A stretch of 39,318 bases of DNA from Anaerotignum sp. (lineage in GTDB: Bacteria; Bacillota; Clostridia; Lachnospirales; Anaerotignaceae), in NCBI RefSeq assembly GCF_017483025.1, contig NZ_JAFUMA010000106.1, positions 1 to 39,318 of the forward strand, in the 5' to 3' direction. Under the pieces are notes generated by a model, which was given only the letters and a program-made list of their open reading frames with translations, had not been told where the DNA came from and made no database searches. A program made the translations under genes and the position numbers. Shown piece after piece: positions 29,648-39,318 of this stretch; positions within the stretch are counted from its first letter, which is position 1, and every line of letters starts with the position of its first letter.

Positions 29648-29706
29648 AAAAAAAGTCTTAAGATTGGTTTTCTTTTGGAAAACGGCCTTCTTAAGACTTT
29701 TTTTGT
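29648..29706 (+). terminator. Long-stem terminator after GDPD gene
   Basis: AAAAAAAGTCTTAAGA (29648-29663) pairs with TCTTAAGACTTTTTT (29689-29703), with an inner GTTTTC/GAAAAC hairpin, followed by Ts. Confidence 0.9.
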
Positions 29707-29734
29707 TGTTTTTTGTCGAAAACCGCCGTAAGAT
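29706..29734 (+). promoter_or_regulatory. Possible promoter for LCP gene
   Basis: TTGTTT (29706-29711), 17 bases, TAAGAT (29729-29734), directly after the preceding terminator. A weak match. Confidence 0.35.
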
Positions 29735-29769
29735 AAAAGAGTGTACAAAAGAGCAAAGGAGGAATTCCC

Positions 29770-30759
29770 TTGGATGAAGAACGGAAAAAGCATTTGAAGC
29801 GTCTGTATTTCAAGACCCTTGCCATCACTCTGGCGGTCTGCGTCGCCCTGATGGGTGTGGCCTACGGCGTGTTTTTATATATGGTGGGCGGTCTGAACCG
29901 CTCGGAACTGGATGAAAGCAATCTTTCCGTCAATGAAGAATACGGAGACGGAAAAATCATGAATATCGCTCTGTATGGTGTGGATTCCAGAAATCACGAT
30001 TACCAGGGGCGTTCTGATGCTATTATGATCGCTTCTGTCAATGGCAAGACGGGAAAAGTAAAGCTGATCTCCATTGCCCGGGATACCCACGTTTCCGTAC
30101 CCGGTTATTATGATACGAAGATCAACCATGCCTATGCCTACGGCGGCCCAGAACTGGCGATCCAGACCTTGAATGAAAACTTCGGCATGAATATTACAGA
30201 TTATGTGACAGTAAATTTCGATTCCCTGGCGGAAGTCATCGATGAAATGGGCGGCGTTATGGTAGATGTAACGGAAGCGGAACGTCAGCAGGTCAATGCC
30301 TATCTGCTCAGCGGCGAACCCCTGCAGGAAACGGGCTATATCAATTTGAACGGCCCCCAGGCGGTCAGCTATTCCCGCATCCGAAAGATCGACAGCGACA
30401 GCATGCGCGCCTCCCGACAGAGAGAAGTCCTTTCCTCTCTGTTTGAAAAGGCACTGGAAATCAACCCTCTGGAATACCCTTCCTATGTGCGGAAATTTGC
30501 CCCTATGGTGGAAACCTCTCTGAGTAATGAGGAGATTTTGAAGATGGCATCTGTTGGCCTGAAGGGCAGCGATCTTTCTTTGGAACAGGCGGCCTTCCCC
30601 AATGATCATATCGAATCCACAGGCCAGACCATCAACGGCGGCTGGTATTATGTATACGATCTGGAGCAGGCAAAAGACATGCTGCAGCAGTATATTTATG
30701 AGGATATCCCCTTTGAAGAATACGGTCTGACAACAGAAACCACGGAAGAAACAGATTAA
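29770..30759 (+). CDS. LytR-CpsA-Psr (LCP) family wall-polymer ligase
   Basis: A 329-residue LCP protein, the family that attaches teichoic acids or capsular polymers from lipid carriers to peptidoglycan. One N-terminal membrane helix (TLAITLAVCVALMGVAYGVF) precedes the extracellular LCP domain with NIALYGVDSRNHDYQGRSDA, KVKLISIARDTHVSVPG and INHAYAYGGPELAIQTLNEN, then LNGPQAVSYSRIRKID with its phosphate-binding Arg residues, and SMRASRQREVLSSLF. Translation starts at TTG 29770, seven bases after AAAGGAGG. The acidic tail (TTETTEETD) is short. It sits between terminators or regulatory leaders, so it is a single-gene unit. Confidence 0.92.
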   Translation: MDEERKKHLKRLYFKTLAITLAVCVALMGVAYGVFLYMVGGLNRSELDESNLSVNEEYGDGKIMNIALYGVDSRNHDYQGRSDAIMIASVNGKTGKVKLISIARDTHVSVPGYYDTKINHAYAYGGPELAIQTLNENFGMNITDYVTVNFDSLAEVIDEMGGVMVDVTEAERQQVNAYLLSGEPLQETGYINLNGPQAVSYSRIRKIDSDSMRASRQREVLSSLFEKALEINPLEYPSYVRKFAPMVETSLSNEEILKMASVGLKGSDLSLEQAAFPNDHIESTGQTINGGWYYVYDLEQAKDMLQQYIYEDIPFEEYGLTTETTEETD

Positions 30760-30776
30760 AAAAATTAAAAAAGTGG

Positions 30777-30804
30777 TTGACAAAAAATTTCAACGGCGTA
30801 TAAT
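30777..30804 (+). promoter_or_regulatory. Promoter of the T-box/metNIQ operon
   Basis: Perfect TTGACA (30777-30782), a 16-base spacer and perfect TATAAT (30799-30804). Confidence 0.88.
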
Positions 30805-30810
30805 TGGGTA

Positions 30811-31108
30811 CAAGTTCAAAAGAACAAAGGCAATGAAAAGAAGAGTACTTCCTGGATGATTTTACAGAGAACCTCCGGTAGCTGCGAAGGAGGAAATGCG
30901 GAAAGGTAGGAAGATGGTCTTGGAGCCGCGCACCGAGAGGAATCCCCTTTAGGCTGCGACGGGAGCGCCCGTGAAAGCGCCAGAGTATCGGTAATTTTAC
31001 CCGTACTTGTAGAGGCTGTAGCTGTGAGGCTATGGTGAATTAGGGTGGTAACACGAAGCATATTTGCTCTCGTCCCTGAGTTTTATACTTAGGGGACGAG
31101 AGTTTTTT
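30811..31108 (+). promoter_or_regulatory. T-box riboswitch, methionine-specific
   Basis: A tRNA-sensing leader. Stem I has AGTA (in AGAGTACTTCC, ~30844) on the 5' side of the specifier loop, CTTCCT pairing with AGGAAG, and the distal AGAGAA-CCTCC/GGAGG hairpin. The specifier codon is read as ATG (30914-30916) directly after GGAAG, so uncharged tRNA-Met is the ligand. The T-box core is AGGGTGGTAACACG (31042-31055): its TGGT pairs with the ACCA end of tRNA-Met, which has discriminator A. The core departs from the common ACCGCG at two bases. A competing terminator closes the leader. The downstream methionine importer agrees with the specificity. Confidence 0.9.
31067..31108 (+). terminator. T-box-controlled terminator
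   Basis: CTCTCGTCCC (31067-31076) pairs with GGGACGAGAG (31093-31102), extended inward by GAGT/ACTT-type pairs, and runs into TTTTTT. It would form when tRNA-Met is charged. Confidence 0.9.
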
Positions 31109-31132
31109 AGTTTTAGAAAAGGTGGTTTAAAA

Positions 31133-32152
31133 ATGTCTAATCAGGAAACGATGATTCGCTTAGAGGACATCAAAAAACGCTTCCGCACCAAGGCGGGGGA
31201 ATTGGAAGTACTCCATGGTGTGAGCGCAGATATCAAAAAAGGCGAAGTATTCGGTATTATTGGTCTGAGTGGCGCCGGTAAAAGTACACTGGTGCGCTGC
31301 ATCAACCTGCTGGAACGTCCCACTGGGGGCAAAGTTTATCTGGACGGCGTGGAACTGACGGCGCTGCCTGAAAAAGAATTGAGACAGCAGCGCAGACATA
31401 TGGGCATGATCTTCCAGCAGTTTCACCTGCTGATGCAGAAAACAGCGCTGGATAATGTTTGCTTCCCTCTGCTGATCTCCGGTGTATCCAAGGAAAAGGC
31501 AAAGGAAAGAGCAAAAGAACTGCTGGAGCTGGTTGGCCTGGCGGACAGAATGGATTCCTATCCCGCACAGCTTTCCGGCGGCCAGAAGCAGAGAGTAGCT
31601 ATCGCCAGAGCTTTGGCAACAGAGCCTAAAGTGCTTCTTTGCGACGAAGCAACATCCGCTCTGGATCCTAACACAACAGCCGGTGTTCTTGCTCTGCTGA
31701 AGGATATCAATGAAAGACTGGGCATCACCATCGTTGTGATTACTCATGAAATGAGTGTTATCCAGAGAATCTGTGACAGAGTAGCCATTATCGATGGCGG
31801 CCTCATCGCAGAAGAAGGCGACGTAGAAGAGGTGTTCCGTGCGCCCAAAACAAAGATCGGTCGGGAATTGGTGTTGCATGAAGGCTCCAACCGAGAGGCC
31901 TACACAGGCGACCTGCCCAACTGTTATCGCCTGGTATTCAGGGGCGGCAGCGAAAATGAACCTGTTCTGGGTCAAATGATGATCGACTTAAAAGGCCTGG
32001 TAAATATCCTGGCGGCAAATACAAGAACCATCGATGAGCAGGCCTTTGGCCAGATGGTCGTGCAGTTCCCCGAAGATGAAGAACTGAGAACAAAAATGAT
32101 CCAGTATCTGACAGACAGAGGCGTAGTAGTAGAGGAGGTAGAATATGTTTAA
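31133..32152 (+). CDS. metN: Methionine ABC transporter ATP-binding protein
   Basis: The 339-residue ATPase of the MetNIQ methionine importer. Walker A GLSGAGKS (Lys50), Q-loop FQQFHLL, signature LSGGQKQRVAIARAL, Walker B VLLCDEATSALDP and switch His in VVITHEMSV are all present. The C-terminal ~85 residues form the NIL domain (from CYRLVFRGGSENEPVLGQMM), which binds methionine and inhibits transport when the cell has enough. Start is ATG 31133 behind AAGGTGG; an upstream TTG in the terminator hairpin is rejected. Expression depends on the T-box. Its last eight bases overlap metI. Confidence 0.96.
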   Translation: MSNQETMIRLEDIKKRFRTKAGELEVLHGVSADIKKGEVFGIIGLSGAGKSTLVRCINLLERPTGGKVYLDGVELTALPEKELRQQRRHMGMIFQQFHLLMQKTALDNVCFPLLISGVSKEKAKERAKELLELVGLADRMDSYPAQLSGGQKQRVAIARALATEPKVLLCDEATSALDPNTTAGVLALLKDINERLGITIVVITHEMSVIQRICDRVAIIDGGLIAEEGDVEEVFRAPKTKIGRELVLHEGSNREAYTGDLPNCYRLVFRGGSENEPVLGQMMIDLKGLVNILAANTRTIDEQAFGQMVVQFPEDEELRTKMIQYLTDRGVVVEEVEYV

Positions 32153-32804
32153 GGAAGGTATGTTATCCCTTGTGGTTTCCGGCTTCTGGGAAACTATCTA
32201 TATGACACTCATCTCCACACTCTTTGCCTATCTGATTGGTCTGCCCCTTGGTCTGATCCTGGTGGTGACAGATAAGGATGGCATCAAGCCTGTTCCCTGG
32301 CTGAACAGGCTTCTGGGAACGATCATCAACTTTATCCGTTCCGTTCCCTTCCTGATCCTGCTGGTAGCGGTGATGCCCTTTACAAAAGCAGTCGTTGGCA
32401 CGGTAATTGGTCCTAAGGCAGCTATCGTTGGTCTGCTGATCGCAGCAGCGCCTTTCGTAGCCCGTATGGTGGAATCTTCCCTGAAGGAAGTAGAAAAAGG
32501 CGTCATCGAAGCGGCACAGTCTATGGGCGCTTCTCCTTTCCAGATCATGGTAAGAGTGCTGCTGCCTGAAGCGAAGCCTTCCCTGCTGGTAGGCGGTGCC
32601 ATCAGCATCACAACGATCCTTGGCTATTCCGCAATGGCAGGTTTCGTTGGTGCCGGCGGTCTGGGCGCTATTGCGACAAACTATGGTTACTATCGTGGTC
32701 AGCAGGATATCATGTATGTTATGGTCATCCTGATGGTCATCATCGTACAGGTATTCCAGGAAGCGGGTATGCGTATTTCCAAACACACAGACAGAAGACT
32801 GTAA
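32145..32804 (+). CDS. metI: Methionine ABC transporter permease
   Basis: The 219-residue membrane subunit of MetNIQ with five or six hydrophobic helices. The cytoplasmic coupling motif EAAQSMGASPFQIMVRVLLP (EAA loop) contacts MetN. Other family blocks are FIRSVPFLILLVAVMPFTK and YSAMAGFVGAGGLGAIA. The start ATG overlaps the end of metN by eight bases, so translation is coupled. Confidence 0.96.
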   Translation: MFKEGMLSLVVSGFWETIYMTLISTLFAYLIGLPLGLILVVTDKDGIKPVPWLNRLLGTIINFIRSVPFLILLVAVMPFTKAVVGTVIGPKAAIVGLLIAAAPFVARMVESSLKEVEKGVIEAAQSMGASPFQIMVRVLLPEAKPSLLVGGAISITTILGYSAMAGFVGAGGLGAIATNYGYYRGQQDIMYVMVILMVIIVQVFQEAGMRISKHTDRRL

Positions 32805-32871
32805 ATCCCAATGGGATTACATATAAAAATCAAAAGCAATTATATTTTTAAAAACAAGGAGGAAATGTACT

Positions 32872-33699
32872 ATGAAGAAATTATTTGCAATCTTACTGAC
32901 AGGCGTACTGACACTGGGCCTGGCTGCTTGCGGTGGCTCCGAAGCTCCTGCAGAAGACACATCTGCTGATGCGATCACACTGAAAATCGGTGCTTCTCCC
33001 ACACCCCATGCTGAGATCCTGGCTGCAGCAAAAGACGAACTGGCAGCAAAAGGCATCAACCTGGAAATCGTAGAATTCACAGACTATGTTCAGCCCAACC
33101 TGGCAACAGAATCCGGCGACCTGGATGCAAACTACTTCCAGCACCAGCCTTATCTGGATTCCTTCAATGCAGAACAGGGCACAAACCTGGTTTCCATCGG
33201 TCAGGTTCACTTTGAACCCATGGCGATCTATGCTGGCACAGTAACTGATCTGTCTGCTATCCCCGAAGGTACAAAAGTTGGTATCCCCAACGACGGTACA
33301 AATGGCGGCCGTGCGCTGCTGCTGCTGGAAGCTAACGGTCTGATCAAATTGAATCCCGAAGCTGGTATCTCTGCAACAAAACTGGATATCGTTGAAAATC
33401 CTCTGAACCTGGAAATCATTGACATGGAAGCTGCTCAGCTGCCTCTGTCTCTGGGCGACCTGGGCATCGCAGTTATCAATGGTAACTATGCAATGCAGAA
33501 TGGCCTGACATCCGAAGATGCTCTGGCGATCGAAGGCGCTGATTCTGTAGCAGCTACAACATACGGCAACGTAGTAGTAGTTAAAGCCGGCAATGAAAAT
33601 GCACCTGGTCTGGCAGAATTGATGGAAGTACTGCAGGGCCCCACAATCGCTGAATTTATCAACAATACATACGGCGGCGCAGTTGCTCCTATGAACTAA
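32872..33699 (+). CDS. metQ: Methionine-binding lipoprotein
   Basis: The 275-residue substrate-binding lipoprotein of MetNIQ. Its signal peptide ends in the lipobox LAAC (Cys at residue ~20). NlpA-family blocks follow: LKIGASPTPHAEIL, DLDANYFQHQPYLDSFN, VHFEPMAIYAG, GTKVGIPNDGTNGGRALLLL and ALIAIEGADS-like sequence near the C terminus. It captures L- or D-methionine outside the membrane. The gene has a strong AAGGAGG ribosome binding site and strongly biased codons, in line with the higher amount of binding protein needed. The metI-metQ spacer of 67 bases holds only a small ATCCC/GGGAT hairpin. Confidence 0.95.
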   Translation: MKKLFAILLTGVLTLGLAACGGSEAPAEDTSADAITLKIGASPTPHAEILAAAKDELAAKGINLEIVEFTDYVQPNLATESGDLDANYFQHQPYLDSFNAEQGTNLVSIGQVHFEPMAIYAGTVTDLSAIPEGTKVGIPNDGTNGGRALLLLEANGLIKLNPEAGISATKLDIVENPLNLEIIDMEAAQLPLSLGDLGIAVINGNYAMQNGLTSEDALAIEGADSVAATTYGNVVVVKAGNENAPGLAELMEVLQGPTIAEFINNTYGGAVAPMN

Positions 33700-33708
33700 T
33701 TAAGAAAC

Positions 33709-33739
33709 AAAAAAAGACGACCGAAAGGTCGTCTTTTTT
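33709..33739. terminator. Bidirectional terminator metQ/dut
   Basis: AAAAAGACGACC (33711-33722), loop GAAA, GGTCGTCTTTTTT (33727-33739). Flanking A-run and T-run serve both convergent operons. Confidence 0.93.
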
Positions 33740-33749
33740 AATGTTGAAA

Positions 33750-34184
33750 TTATTGTTTTCCTGTGGAGCCAATACCACCTCTATCCGTATTGCCAAGATC
33801 ATCTGTTTCTTCAAATGTAAGAACAGGCTGGTGTTCAAAGATACGGAACTGGCAGATACGGTCATTCACTTCGATGACGGTATCTCTTAGGGCATATGCA
33901 GGCATGAACCACTGATCGTTGTTGCCGCAGTAGCTTTCATCCACGATACCGCAGTGGTTTGTCTGGATGATGCCGAAGTTCTTGAAGGTGGAGCTGCGAG
34001 GCACGATATGGGCTTCATAGCCCTTGGGCAGCTGCATGGCGATACCAAGGGGGATCAGCTTGAATTCGCCGGCTTTCAGTTCTACCTTTTCTGCTGCGCG
34101 CAGGTCGATCCAGTCGGATTTGCCGTCGATGTAGCGCAGCTTTTCGATTTTATCGCTTAGATATCTGATTTTGATGGTTTCCAT
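33750..34184 (-). CDS. dut: dUTP diphosphatase
   Basis: A 144-residue trimeric dUTPase that hydrolyses dUTP to dUMP and pyrophosphate, keeping uracil out of DNA and feeding dTMP synthesis. Conserved motifs: [14 protein letters not shown] (motif 1 region), [19 protein letters not shown] (motif 2), [19 protein letters not shown] (motif 3), [10 protein letters not shown] (motif 4) and the C-terminal [11 protein letters not shown] (P-loop-like motif 5). Start is set at ATG 34184, behind AAAGGAA; a much longer in-frame extension would overlap nrdG and encodes no recognisable domain. It lies 14 bases after nrdG in the same direction, so the dNTP genes form one operon. Confidence 0.93.
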   Translation of the reverse strand: METIKIRYLSDKIEKLRYIDGKSDWIDLRAAEKVELKAGEFKLIPLGIAMQLPKGYEAHIVPRSSTFKNFGIIQTNHCGIVDESYCGNNDQWFMPAYALRDTVIEVNDRICQFRIFEHQPVLTFEETDDLGNTDRGGIGSTGKQ

Positions 34185-34198
34185 ATGATATTCCTTTC

Positions 34199-34693
34199 TT
34201 ATTCCGCATTGTACAAGTACAGAGAACTGTTTTTCAAAGATTTCTGTACATCGATGATCCGCTGGTTGAAGGAGCCTTTCCAGTGTAGCTTGCTGTCCTT
34301 TAGGTCTTCCATAAATCTGCCGTCTACCAGTACGTCGATATACTGCATCGTCGGCAGGGCGCTGATCTCTTCCCAGCGATAGCCGGTGTACAGCCATACG
34401 TTTTTATCGGGATATTCCAGCTTTACCTTTCTCGCCAGGCGTTCAATGCCCATGCGGTTGCCTTCGTATAGGGGGTCGCCGCCGCTGAAGGTGATGCCGC
34501 TGATGTAGTCACGGCTCAGAATATCGAAGAGCTCTTTTTCCGCATCTGTATCGAAGGGGATACCGCTTTCGGGGTCCCATGTCTGGGGGTTATGGCAGCC
34601 TTTGCAGTGATGAGAGCAGCCGCTGACCCAAAGCACCACCCGCAGCCCTTCGCCGTTGAGCATATCGTCTTTTGTGATGTTATGATAACGCAT
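34199..34693 (-). CDS. nrdG: Anaerobic ribonucleotide reductase activating protein
   Basis: A 164-residue radical-SAM activase that installs the glycyl radical in NrdD. The [4Fe-4S] motif is Cys26, Cys30, Cys33 in [13 protein letters not shown], a CxxxCxxC pattern. [13 protein letters not shown] is the SAM-binding GGE-like motif, and [11 protein letters not shown] follows. Length is typical. The start ATG shares one base with the nrdD stop (TAATG), so the pair is translationally coupled. Confidence 0.96.
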   Translation of the reverse strand: MRYHNITKDDMLNGEGLRVVLWVSGCSHHCKGCHNPQTWDPESGIPFDTDAEKELFDILSRDYISGITFSGGDPLYEGNRMGIERLARKVKLEYPDKNVWLYTGYRWEEISALPTMQYIDVLVDGRFMEDLKDSKLHWKGSFNQRIIDVQKSLKNSSLYLYNAE

Positions 34694-36810
34694 TACATAC
34701 TCTTCCTTTCTGCAATTTCAGCCATTTTCGCATCGTTCAGGCGGCTGTCGCCCTTGACACGGGAATAGGAAAGGTAGCCGTTCATTCTGTCGATTTTTGT
34801 CAGGTTGCTGCTGCCGCATTTGGGGCAGGTATCCATTTCCAGTTCCTGATGGCCACAGTCGTCACAGTATGCCAGAGAAAGGTTTACCCCTTCGTAGAAA
34901 CCCATCTTCATGGCGCGGCGCACCAGTGTGCGGACAGCATCCAGATTATAATCGATGGGATATTTTACATACTGAATTTTACCGCCATTAGACAAATCCC
35001 AGAAGCGTTTTTCCAGATCCTGTTTTTCGATGGGGGTAATGTCCTCTGTTACATGGCAGTGGAAGCTGTTGGAAACATAAGGTCTGTCGGAAACATGCTC
35101 GATCACACCATATTTCTTGCGGAATTGTGTCACCTGCAGGCCGCACAGGCTTTCCGCGGGGGTGCCGTAGATGGCGTACAGATTGCCGTCGGCTTTCTTG
35201 AATTCCGTGATTTTCTGATTGATATGTTCCATTGTTTCGATGGCAAACTGCCCATCTTCCACCAGAGACTTGCCGTTATGCAGCTCCTGCAGTTCGTTCA
35301 GGGCAGTGATGCCGAAGGACGCCGTTGCGGATTTCAGCAAAGGTTTGATTTTATCATGGAAATGCAGATGGCCGCCATAGAAGCCGCCTTCGCAGTAAGC
35401 AAGGGGGTTTGTGGAGGCGCGCATTTCGCCCAGATAAGCGTAGGTTCTGATGTGTAACTGTCTGATCAGTTCCAGATAATAATCCAGCACTTCAAAGAAA
35501 GGCTTGCTTTCCTGTTTTGCTTTGGCATAAATCATAGGCAGATGCAGGCTGACTGCACCGATGTTGAAACGACCTACATAAACAGGCTGGTCGTTTTCAT
35601 CTGCAGGTTCCATGCCGCCTCTTTCATACCAAGGGGAAAGGAAGGCTCTGCAGCCCATGGGGCTGATGATAGCGCCATATTTTTTATACATTTCCGCCAC
35701 ATAGCCTTCGCCTGTCAGGGAAAGCCAGTCGGGATACATGCTTTTGGAAGAGCAGAGGATACCTGCTTCGAACACATCTTCCAGTTCCCCGCCGGGGCCG
35801 TGGAGATTTTCGTCATAGAGGAAAACCAGTTTCGGGAACAGAACAGGTTTTTTGCAGGTTTTCTTGCCCTGACCCTTGCGGCGTACGTTCAGCATGGAAA
35901 TAGACGCCATTTTCGCGAATTTGCCTGTGCCTGTGCCGAAGGTCATGGTGATGAAGGGATAATCGCCGCGGCTGGATGCTACGGTGTTAAATTTATATTC
36001 CCATCCCTGGAAGCCCTGGTCGAAATCCTTCTGGATATCCTTCATGGTCTCTCTGTCTGCCACACGGGCAGTCAGACCCAGGTCGATATAACGGCGGTAA
36101 TATTTTTCATAGCTCTTTTCTGCGTAGGGTTCCAGCAGCAGGTCTACGGAAGGCACCGTAAAGCCGCCGTACTGCTGGCTGGCAGCGGAAAGAACGATAT
36201 CGCCGATGACGTCGAAAGCAACTTCCAGTGTTTTGGGTTCGTTGTACCACAGGTTGCCCATTTCGAAACCCCCTGTCAGCACTTCTTTTACATTGAACAG
36301 ACAACAGTTCATAGTGTCACGTCTGGCGGACATATCGTGGATATAGATATAGCCGTCTCTGCAGGCCTGCAGTTCTTCTGTTGTCATAAAAAATTTCTGA
36401 TACAGTTCCTTGTTCAGCTGATTGAAGATGAGGGAACGCTTTGTGGAAACAAGGGCACTGTCGGAATTGCTGTTTTCCTTGTCGCCGATATACATGATGG
36501 ACTGGCTTTTTTTGTAAACCTCATCCAGCATTTTTACGAAATCCTGCTTATAGTTGCGGTAATCGCGATAGCTTTTGGCAACCTCGGGCTTTACCTTTTC
36601 CAAGGCGCTTTCCACGATGTTGTGCATTTCCGCAATGGGAATGCCTTCCTGGCCCAGGGAACGGGCCTTTTCTTCTACGTATTCGCAGAGAAAATCCAGT
36701 TCTTCCTGGGTGAATTTTACCATGGCCCGATATGCAGATTTATTGACTGCAACCACGACTTTCTGCACATTCCATGCTTCGTGGGTATTATCTTTTTTGA
36801 TGACGTACAT
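34693..36810 (-). CDS. nrdD: Anaerobic (class III) ribonucleoside-triphosphate reductase
   Basis: The 705-residue glycyl-radical enzyme that reduces ribonucleoside triphosphates to dNTPs in the absence of oxygen. The N-terminal ATP-cone (~1-95, IKKDNTHEAWNVQKVVVAVN) gives allosteric control. The catalytic barrel includes YIHDMSARRDTMNCCLFN and FSPWYERGG-type blocks. Near the C terminus a four-Cys zinc site is visible in CDDCGHQELEMDTCPKCGSS, followed by the radical motif RMNGYLSYSR with radical Gly678. Start ATG 36810 follows AAGGAGG. Upstream lie a promoter and two NrdR-like boxes, so repression by NrdR is expected. Confidence 0.97.
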   Translation of the reverse strand: MYVIKKDNTHEAWNVQKVVVAVNKSAYRAMVKFTQEELDFLCEYVEEKARSLGQEGIPIAEMHNIVESALEKVKPEVAKSYRDYRNYKQDFVKMLDEVYKKSQSIMYIGDKENSNSDSALVSTKRSLIFNQLNKELYQKFFMTTEELQACRDGYIYIHDMSARRDTMNCCLFNVKEVLTGGFEMGNLWYNEPKTLEVAFDVIGDIVLSAASQQYGGFTVPSVDLLLEPYAEKSYEKYYRRYIDLGLTARVADRETMKDIQKDFDQGFQGWEYKFNTVASSRGDYPFITMTFGTGTGKFAKMASISMLNVRRKGQGKKTCKKPVLFPKLVFLYDENLHGPGGELEDVFEAGILCSSKSMYPDWLSLTGEGYVAEMYKKYGAIISPMGCRAFLSPWYERGGMEPADENDQPVYVGRFNIGAVSLHLPMIYAKAKQESKPFFEVLDYYLELIRQLHIRTYAYLGEMRASTNPLAYCEGGFYGGHLHFHDKIKPLLKSATASFGITALNELQELHNGKSLVEDGQFAIETMEHINQKITEFKKADGNLYAIYGTPAESLCGLQVTQFRKKYGVIEHVSDRPYVSNSFHCHVTEDITPIEKQDLEKRFWDLSNGGKIQYVKYPIDYNLDAVRTLVRRAMKMGFYEGVNLSLAYCDDCGHQELEMDTCPKCGSSNLTKIDRMNGYLSYSRVKGDSRLNDAKMAEIAERKSM

Positions 36811-36867
36811 GTTTTTTCCTCCTTTATAGGCAAGAGTACCCTAGTGAAATACTGGGGCTTGTCTATA

Positions 36868-36896
36868 AATATACCATATCTGGAATTGAAACACAA
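36868..36896 (-). promoter_or_regulatory. nrdD operon promoter
   Basis: On the minus strand TTGTGT (plus 36891-36896), 17 bases and TATATT with a TGG extension (plus 36868-36873). The -35 box is inside NrdR box 1. Confidence 0.65.
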
Positions 36897-36906
36897 GATG
36901 TTGTGT
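36891..36906. promoter_or_regulatory. NrdR-like box 1
   Basis: ACACAAGATGTTGTGT matches the NrdR consensus ACACAATATATAGTGT at 13 of 16 positions and is itself a perfect ACACAA/TTGTGT inverted repeat. It covers the -35 box. Confidence 0.75.
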
Positions 36907-36912
36907 TATATA

Positions 36913-36928
36913 AATCAAAATATAGTGG
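36913..36928. promoter_or_regulatory. NrdR-like box 2
   Basis: AATCAAAATATAGTGG matches the same consensus at 12 of 16 positions. Its centre lies 22 bases (about two helical turns) from box 1, upstream of the nrdD promoter. Confidence 0.6.
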
Positions 36929-36940
36929 TTTGTTCTGAAT

Positions 36941-39164
<2,224 letters not shown>

Positions 39165-39204
39165 GGGGATTCCTCCTTGGTTCGTTCAGATTTCATTATT
39201 TCAA

Positions 39205-39233
39205 ATTATACCAATCCTGTGGGCAATTTGCAA
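39205..39233 (-). promoter_or_regulatory. Promoter of MBL hydrolase gene
   Basis: On the minus strand TTGCAA (plus 39228-39233), 17 bases and TATAAT with TGG extension (plus 39205-39210). Confidence 0.72.
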
Positions 39234-39250
39234 CAGAAAAGGCGCAGTCG

Positions 39251-39279
39251 TTGAAAAGAGAAAGAGCCTGTGGTAGTAT
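39251..39279 (+). promoter_or_regulatory. Possible divergent promoter at the right edge
   Basis: TTGAAA (39251-39256), 17 bases and TAGTAT (39274-39279) with a TGG extension point rightward, toward the partial ORF at 39296. Confidence 0.45.
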
Positions 39280-39295
39280 TTGGGAAAAGGATGAA

Positions 39296-39318
39296 ATGAA
39301 TTTTGAAAAGGAAGAAGA
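39296..39318 (+). CDS. Start of a gene cut by the window edge
   Basis: ATG at 39296 follows AAAAGG by five bases and opens the frame MNFEKEE before the window ends. Its position behind a promoter-like sequence suggests a real gene start, but seven codons give no identity. Confidence 0.35.

Noticed and set aside
33750..34397. Extended 215-residue reading of dut
   Set aside because: The extra 71 residues overlap nrdG antisense-free coding sequence in another frame and look random; the start at 34184 has a ribosome binding site and gives the normal dUTPase length.

Overview
This window looks like chromosomal DNA of a strictly anaerobic, endospore-forming Clostridia (Lachnospirales-like; Anaerotignum-type relatives are one possibility, but genus cannot be settled from sequence alone). 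The evidence is: AGGAGG-type ribosome binding sites throughout, strong T-tailed hairpin terminators, TTG/GTG starts, a dgt-dnaG-rpoD-trmK-nif3 replication/transcription block, a T-box leader, an anaerobic class III ribonucleotide reductase (nrdD/nrdG), and a CwlD-like spore-cortex amidase. Most genes are ordinary housekeeping; the unusual material lies in small genes, fusions and intergenic structures.

Layout. 1-1365: 3' part of a TRAP transporter large permease (dctM), followed by a 29-residue membrane peptide and a bidirectional terminator. 1348-2645: a patch of broken and unrecognised genes: a subtilase remnant, two overlapping Met/Gln-rich helical proteins sharing a repeat, and a small proline/lysine-rich protein on the other strand. 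2788-4816: PrpE-like phosphatase and an MFS transporter. 4941-10927: dgt, dnaG, rpoD, trmK, nif3. 11092-12753: uridine-kinase-like nucleoside kinase. 12750-13306: RNase P RNA with a near-perfect promoter and a 116-bp palindromic, MITE-like insertion between promoter and RNA. 13363-13911: beta-carbonic anhydrase. 13966-16025: a BlaI-type repressor with two visible operators and a BlaR1/M56-like membrane protease whose sensor domain is replaced by an M23 peptidase domain. 16109-20569: MBL hydrolase, membrane-anchored amidase, AI-2E family permease (minus strand) and gltX.

20605-24842: a small-RNA candidate, a 56-residue protein, and the minus-strand serine operon serC-serA-DUF1015. 24930-30759: cyclase-family hydrolase, cwlD, a divergent DEAD-box-type helicase, His-rich DUF1292 protein, secreted GDPD protein, LCP-family wall-polymer transferase. 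30777-33739: methionine-specific T-box controlling metN-metI-metQ. 33750-36928: minus-strand nrdD-nrdG-dut operon under two NrdR-like boxes. 36941-39233: glpK and a glyoxalase-II-like hydrolase, both minus strand with their own promoters. The right edge starts another plus-strand gene.

How the genes work together: nrdD/nrdG/dut make and sanitise DNA precursors, dgt trims dNTP pools, DnaG primes replication, RpoD is the main sigma factor. serC/serA convert 3-phosphoglycerate to phosphoserine. MetNIQ imports methionine when uncharged tRNA-Met accumulates. Two amidases, the LCP enzyme and the M56-M23 protein act on the cell envelope. No CRISPR array, prophage, complete insertion sequence, rRNA or tRNA gene was seen. 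All similarity statements come from reading motifs by eye; no database search was run.
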